DNA from: Zygnema cylindricum
Lineage: Eukaryota > Streptophyta > Zygnematophyceae > Zygnematales > Zygnemataceae
NCBI GenBank assembly: GCA_037447655.1
Contig: JBBHKE010001544.1
Coordinates: forward strand, 193,719 to 214,832
DNA: 21,114 nucleotides
Direction of reading: 5' to 3'
Positions 17,401 through 21,114 of this stretch are shown piece after piece; the first letter of the stretch is position 1, and each line of letters starts with the position of its first letter. Both the position numbers and the translations under genes were made by a program. The notes under the pieces were generated by a model. The model did not search any database, was not told the DNA's origin, and worked only from the letters and a program-made list of their open reading frames with translations.

Positions 17401-17482
17401 TTTGGTTAGAAGCCAGGGAGAAGCTTGCTCACCCGAAAATTGATTGCCGTGACCGGTGAGGGTGCTCTGGTGAGGGTGCTCT

Positions 17483-18179
17483 GACCCGTGTAGGTGGAAC
17501 CACAATGTGAAGTGGTATGGGATTGGAGGGAAACTAAGTGACCACATAATAAAGTAGTGCTACTCACGATTCCACATTAGTTTTTTTTGCTCCCAAGTTT
17601 GAACAAGCAACGATGGATTTTTGTTCGATTTGAGCAATTCACTAGTTAATATATTTCGTTGAACACTATATTATATGCGGCACATTTAAATTTGGCCACT
17701 GCATTACGAAGTATCATATCCACATTTTTTGGCTACATGTCATTGCCACATAAATAAATAAAATAAAATAAAATAAAATTGCTTAGACGATTTTGACTGG
17801 TCGAAAGGAATGGAATACCAGTGTGCAAAACTTACAAAAGCAAAGGAGAATGTTTTAGCGATTTATTTTTCTTGAGCCACAAATATGTATTGAAATTTAA
17901 ACCAGGGAGGCAACTGTGGAAATTACACAAGTATAGTAACGTCATATTTTCCGTTGATAATCGCTGTAGGAACTGAGATGTCTTGTCACGTGCGACGTGA
18001 CGAAGCGTGTGAATTGTAATTTTATTTCAACATGTGACCCCCCCCCTCTACTATGGGTTTTTTTAGGGTTTACTTCATAGCCATTTGTACAAAACGGCTC
18101 ATTATTTGACATTTACCCGTGATGTTTATTGAACAACTCGCTGAATAATTATACAATGTTCATTATTATGACTATTGAG
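17483..18179. other. No gene recognised
   Basis: AT-rich with a C-run at 18037-18046 and the AAATA microsatellite. The first part may be internal sequence of the LTR element. Confidence 0.5.
17749..17779 (+). repeat. AAATA microsatellite
   Basis: Pure pentamer/tetramer A/T repeat (ATAAATAAATAAAATAAAATA). Confidence 0.9.
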
Positions 18180-19160
18180 GCAATGTCATATATGTTTGAG
18201 ATTGAAGATTGTAAATTTTGGACAAATGTTGGACATTGGACACTATATTTTTAGAATTAGACATCCGTCATTTGAATCTGATGTTGACGTTTGGATATTA
18301 AATAAGACATTTGATACGGGATACTGGAAATTAGATTTTGATCTTGGATATTAGATATTTAAGATTGGATACAGACAACGGTCACAAGACATTTGACATT
18401 GGGTATTGTGAAATGGATGTGACATTAGCTATTGCTCACCGGTCATTGGTCATCAGATACTAAGGACTGGACATTGAGTTTTGGACAGTCGACAACCTTT
18501 TCTGGATGTTGTTATTTTGACGTTGTAGCTTACAAAGCACGAAACACAAAATAAAAAAAGACATTACAAAAAAACAAAACAAAAAAAAATGACAAAACGC
18601 AAAACAATTGACATTATTCATTAATTATTGAAGGTTATACGTTGAATATTGAACATCAATCATGGGTCATCAAACATTGAACGCTGAACACTAAACATTG
18701 CAGATTAAAAAACCCTAAAAAACCCTTAAATGCTGGACTTGAAACATTAAAATTTATACATTCAATATTGAACTCGAACAATTAATATTGAACAATGACC
18801 ATTAGTCACTAAACATTAAAGATTGAGCATTCAACATTGTACAATTGAATATTGAAAATATAACATTGAACGTTGAACATTTTTTAAATACTAAACTTGA
18901 CACACTGAACATTGAGCCTTGCACGTAAAATATTCAACATTGAACATTGGGCACTGAAGGTTTAACACTAAACATCATTGAACATTAAAATTTGAACTTT
19001 AAATGTTGAACATTAAACATGACTATTGAATATTTAATGTTAAATAATAATTAATAACCGCTAAAAACTGAACATCGCGCGTTGCATATTGTGAACAAAG
19101 AACATTCAATATTGAATATTTAACATTGGGCATGGATTAGTGAACACTGGACAATATAGA
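18180..19160 (+). repeat. Degenerate heptamer array, (A/G)ACATTG-type, about 1 kb
   Basis: The strand is filled with variants of AACATTG and GACATTG in 7-base steps, for example AACATTG-AACGCTG-AACACTA-AACATTG near 18671 and AACATTG-AACGTTG-AACATTT near 18862. The first half favours GGACATTGGA, the second GAACATTGAA. A short CCCTAAA-bearing patch (about 18706-18728) interrupts it. No frame of note. It looks like an old simple-sequence array that has diverged. Confidence 0.75.
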
Positions 19161-20962
19161 TTTATATAGGTTAGTTAAGGCAGCGAATTACCTTAGGTTT
19201 TAATTTGAATAAAAGGTAATTTCTTTTTACAGGTGACGAGTATGGTAGATTTATAGCTGTTAGGAAGTTTAAACAACAATAGCCAAATTTGACAATGCAT
19301 TTTGTGGATGTGATGGACATTGATAATGCGACCAGCAGGATACTGATTCTTCCTAATGCTAGGTAGAATGCAATTGGAAGCAATTCTAAATATTGTCTCC
19401 CATTTTGCACTTACTTCAATGCCAAACTGATTGGAAATTTTGTGGCAAAGTATTTTTTTGATGACATTCTACCAAAAAGGATCGGAAACATCACAGTTAC
19501 AACATATTATTTGATAAAAGAAACTTTAATCTGTCATCCAGTAAATTATCCACAACCTTGTCTTTGTTTGCCCATAAGTTTCCAAACTCAAATGGTCTCA
19601 AAAGTTCCGAAATTTTTGATTAATGTCACTATTGTTTATGTTTTGTCCATTATCTTCGTCACTTTTTTCATATAGCAATGGCAATAAATAAGTTATACCC
19701 AATTGCCCACCAATGTTATTCTAGTTATTGACATCTTTGTCATCATTTTGTTGCTATCATATTATCATACGTTTCTTCCTTGACATTAACAACCAGGTAT
19801 AATCTTAACTCCAATATTAACTTTAAATAAATTATATTTGTCTTAAATAATTTTTCTCTCATTCTTTGTTGATTTAGTCACCTCCTTTTAATCATCCTCA
19901 TCTCTATTTGTCCATTACTGTTAATTTTGGCATTCAGCTTGTTTCTAAACATATTGTTTCCGGACTGACTTTTGTTATTTTTGTTGTTATGTCTTTTGTA
20001 ACCAACATCATTAACTATTACCATTTCCTGTCCTCACCGTTCCCTCTCCCTCTCCCTCTCCCTCTCTAACATCCGATATTGTAATCTCTTAAAACCTTCA
20101 TGCCATTTTCATCTTATTAAGTTCCTTAGTATCGTTCTGAAGACGACAATCATTTTATGTTCTAATATCTCAAGATGTAAAATTTCCCCCTATGTTTTCC
20201 TTTTTTATTACTTTAAACTTTTTATCGATTCACCGCTTTGTGCCATCTTTTGGTTAACTTCCTTAGTATGATTTTGACGATTTTCATAGTTTTCTATTGT
20301 AACATCATAACGTATGGAACTTTGTAATATGAAGAGATGGAGAGGGAGAGGGAGAGAGAGGGAACTTTGTAATATGAAGAGAGCTCTTTTTCCTCATAAT
20401 CGAACATCTCAACCTAAACTCTCAACCGGATTGGTCAATATTTAAGATACGACGGGATTCGGTGACCTCCCTTTTTTTTGTATGACTTGTACCAAAAAAA
20501 AATTGGAGATCGAAAATCATGCGGTGATTGGAGCAAAAATGGCTTCACAATTATGACATTCTTGTCGTCACATAACATGTTTTTTTGCCATGTACGGCCA
20601 GGAATGTTGAAGTAAGTTTATATGAAAAGATGTCCAATTTAAGTTTTTTCCTTTTTTTTAATAAAGGTATTTTTCAATATAAAAAAAGATAGATTTCGCT
20701 AAAAAAATGGTGTTGGAATTCATTTTACTTTTTTGTCAAACTGTGTGATCCCAAAAGACTCTCTTGTTTTTTGTGTTTTTGGCATTGTCTGTAACAATTT
20801 ATTTTTTATTTTTTCAAGCATGTCATTAATTTTCGCCTTTTTTTTTGGCTTTAGTTTAAGTGTATTCTATGTATTTTCAAATAACTCCTTTCGCTTCTTT
20901 TTGGTATTTTTCTTGGCATCGCTTAAAGCGTATTGTTTCTACATTCAAACATGTTTTTTTCC
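19161..20962. other. No gene recognised
   Basis: AT-rich, T-rich on the plus strand, with short incidental frames (for example 19442-19675, a hydrophobic T-rich translation). No conserved motif was seen. Confidence 0.55.
20316..20382 (+). repeat. 22-bp direct repeat flanking a GGGAGA microsatellite
   Basis: GGAACTTTGTAATATGAAGA plus GA occurs at 20316 and again at 20361, enclosing about 23 bases of GGGAGA repeats. Probably a replication-slippage duplication of a 45-bp block. Confidence 0.85.
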
Positions 20963-21114
20963 TCTATATCTCCCTCCTCCCTCTCTGTCTCTCTCTCCCT
21001 CTCCCTTTCCCTCTCCCTTTCACTCTCCCTCTCCCACTCCCTCTCCCTCTCTGTCTTCGTCTCCCTCTACCTCTCCCTCTGTTCCTCTCCATCTCTCCCT
21101 CTCCCAATCCCTCT
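20963..21114 (+). repeat. CTCCCT microsatellite running off the window end
   Basis: A long run of CTCCCT/CTCTCC words with scattered changes, continuing to the last base. Shorter patches of the same hexamer occur at 20039-20068 and, on the opposite strand, at 20338-20362. Confidence 0.9.

Noticed and set aside
18706-18728. Interstitial telomere repeat
   Set aside because: Only one CCCTAAA with degenerate neighbours is present; this is not an array.

Overview
The window looks like gene-poor, transposon-packed nuclear DNA of a plant-like eukaryote. Three observations support this: clean GT-AG introns, hAT-type miniature elements with 8-bp target duplications, and an initiator-Met-tRNA primer site of the kind used by plant LTR retrotransposons. 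The transposase resembles DDE_1 (pogo/CENP-B-like) proteins I associate with oomycetes and with non-flowering plants or charophyte algae. I cannot name the species. I see no ordinary host gene, rRNA, tRNA or CRISPR.

Layout. 1-3700: decayed repeats. They include a hAT-type miniature element built on CGATATATCG words (about 1476-1850), three diverged copies of a second family (from 1027, 2214 and 3182) and parts of a third (motifs at 2067, 2829 and 3026). 3770-4380: a short richer island followed by a 330-bp pyrimidine tract. 5129-11410: a large autonomous DNA transposon read on the minus strand. 11411-13300: repeat-derived DNA. 13340-14993: two hAT-type elements in tandem, one carrying a fresh nested miniature element. 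15000-16950: more copies of the third family and small tandem duplications. 17183-17480: an LTR/TRIM-like remnant. 18180-19160: a degenerate heptamer array. 19170-21114: AT-rich DNA with CTCCCT microsatellites running off the window end.

The centrepiece is the transposon. Four exons (11275-10903, 8094-7615, 7468-7217, 6881-6205), joined by three phase-1 introns, give an uninterrupted 593-residue transposase with a DDD triad. Its 2.8-kb first intron holds a second same-strand reading frame of 509 codons (10135-8606). That frame encodes an acidic, coiled-coil protein I do not recognise, and it is broken only by two in-frame TAG codons. The non-coding parts carry repeated AGCGACGA/TCGTCGCT motifs, often as hairpins, and the 3' flank holds nine 18-bp hairpins spaced exactly 39 or 67 bp apart. 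A second protein inside the first intron plus repeated subterminal motifs recalls the En/Spm (CACTA) layout, but here on a pogo-like transposase. The element termini were not resolved.
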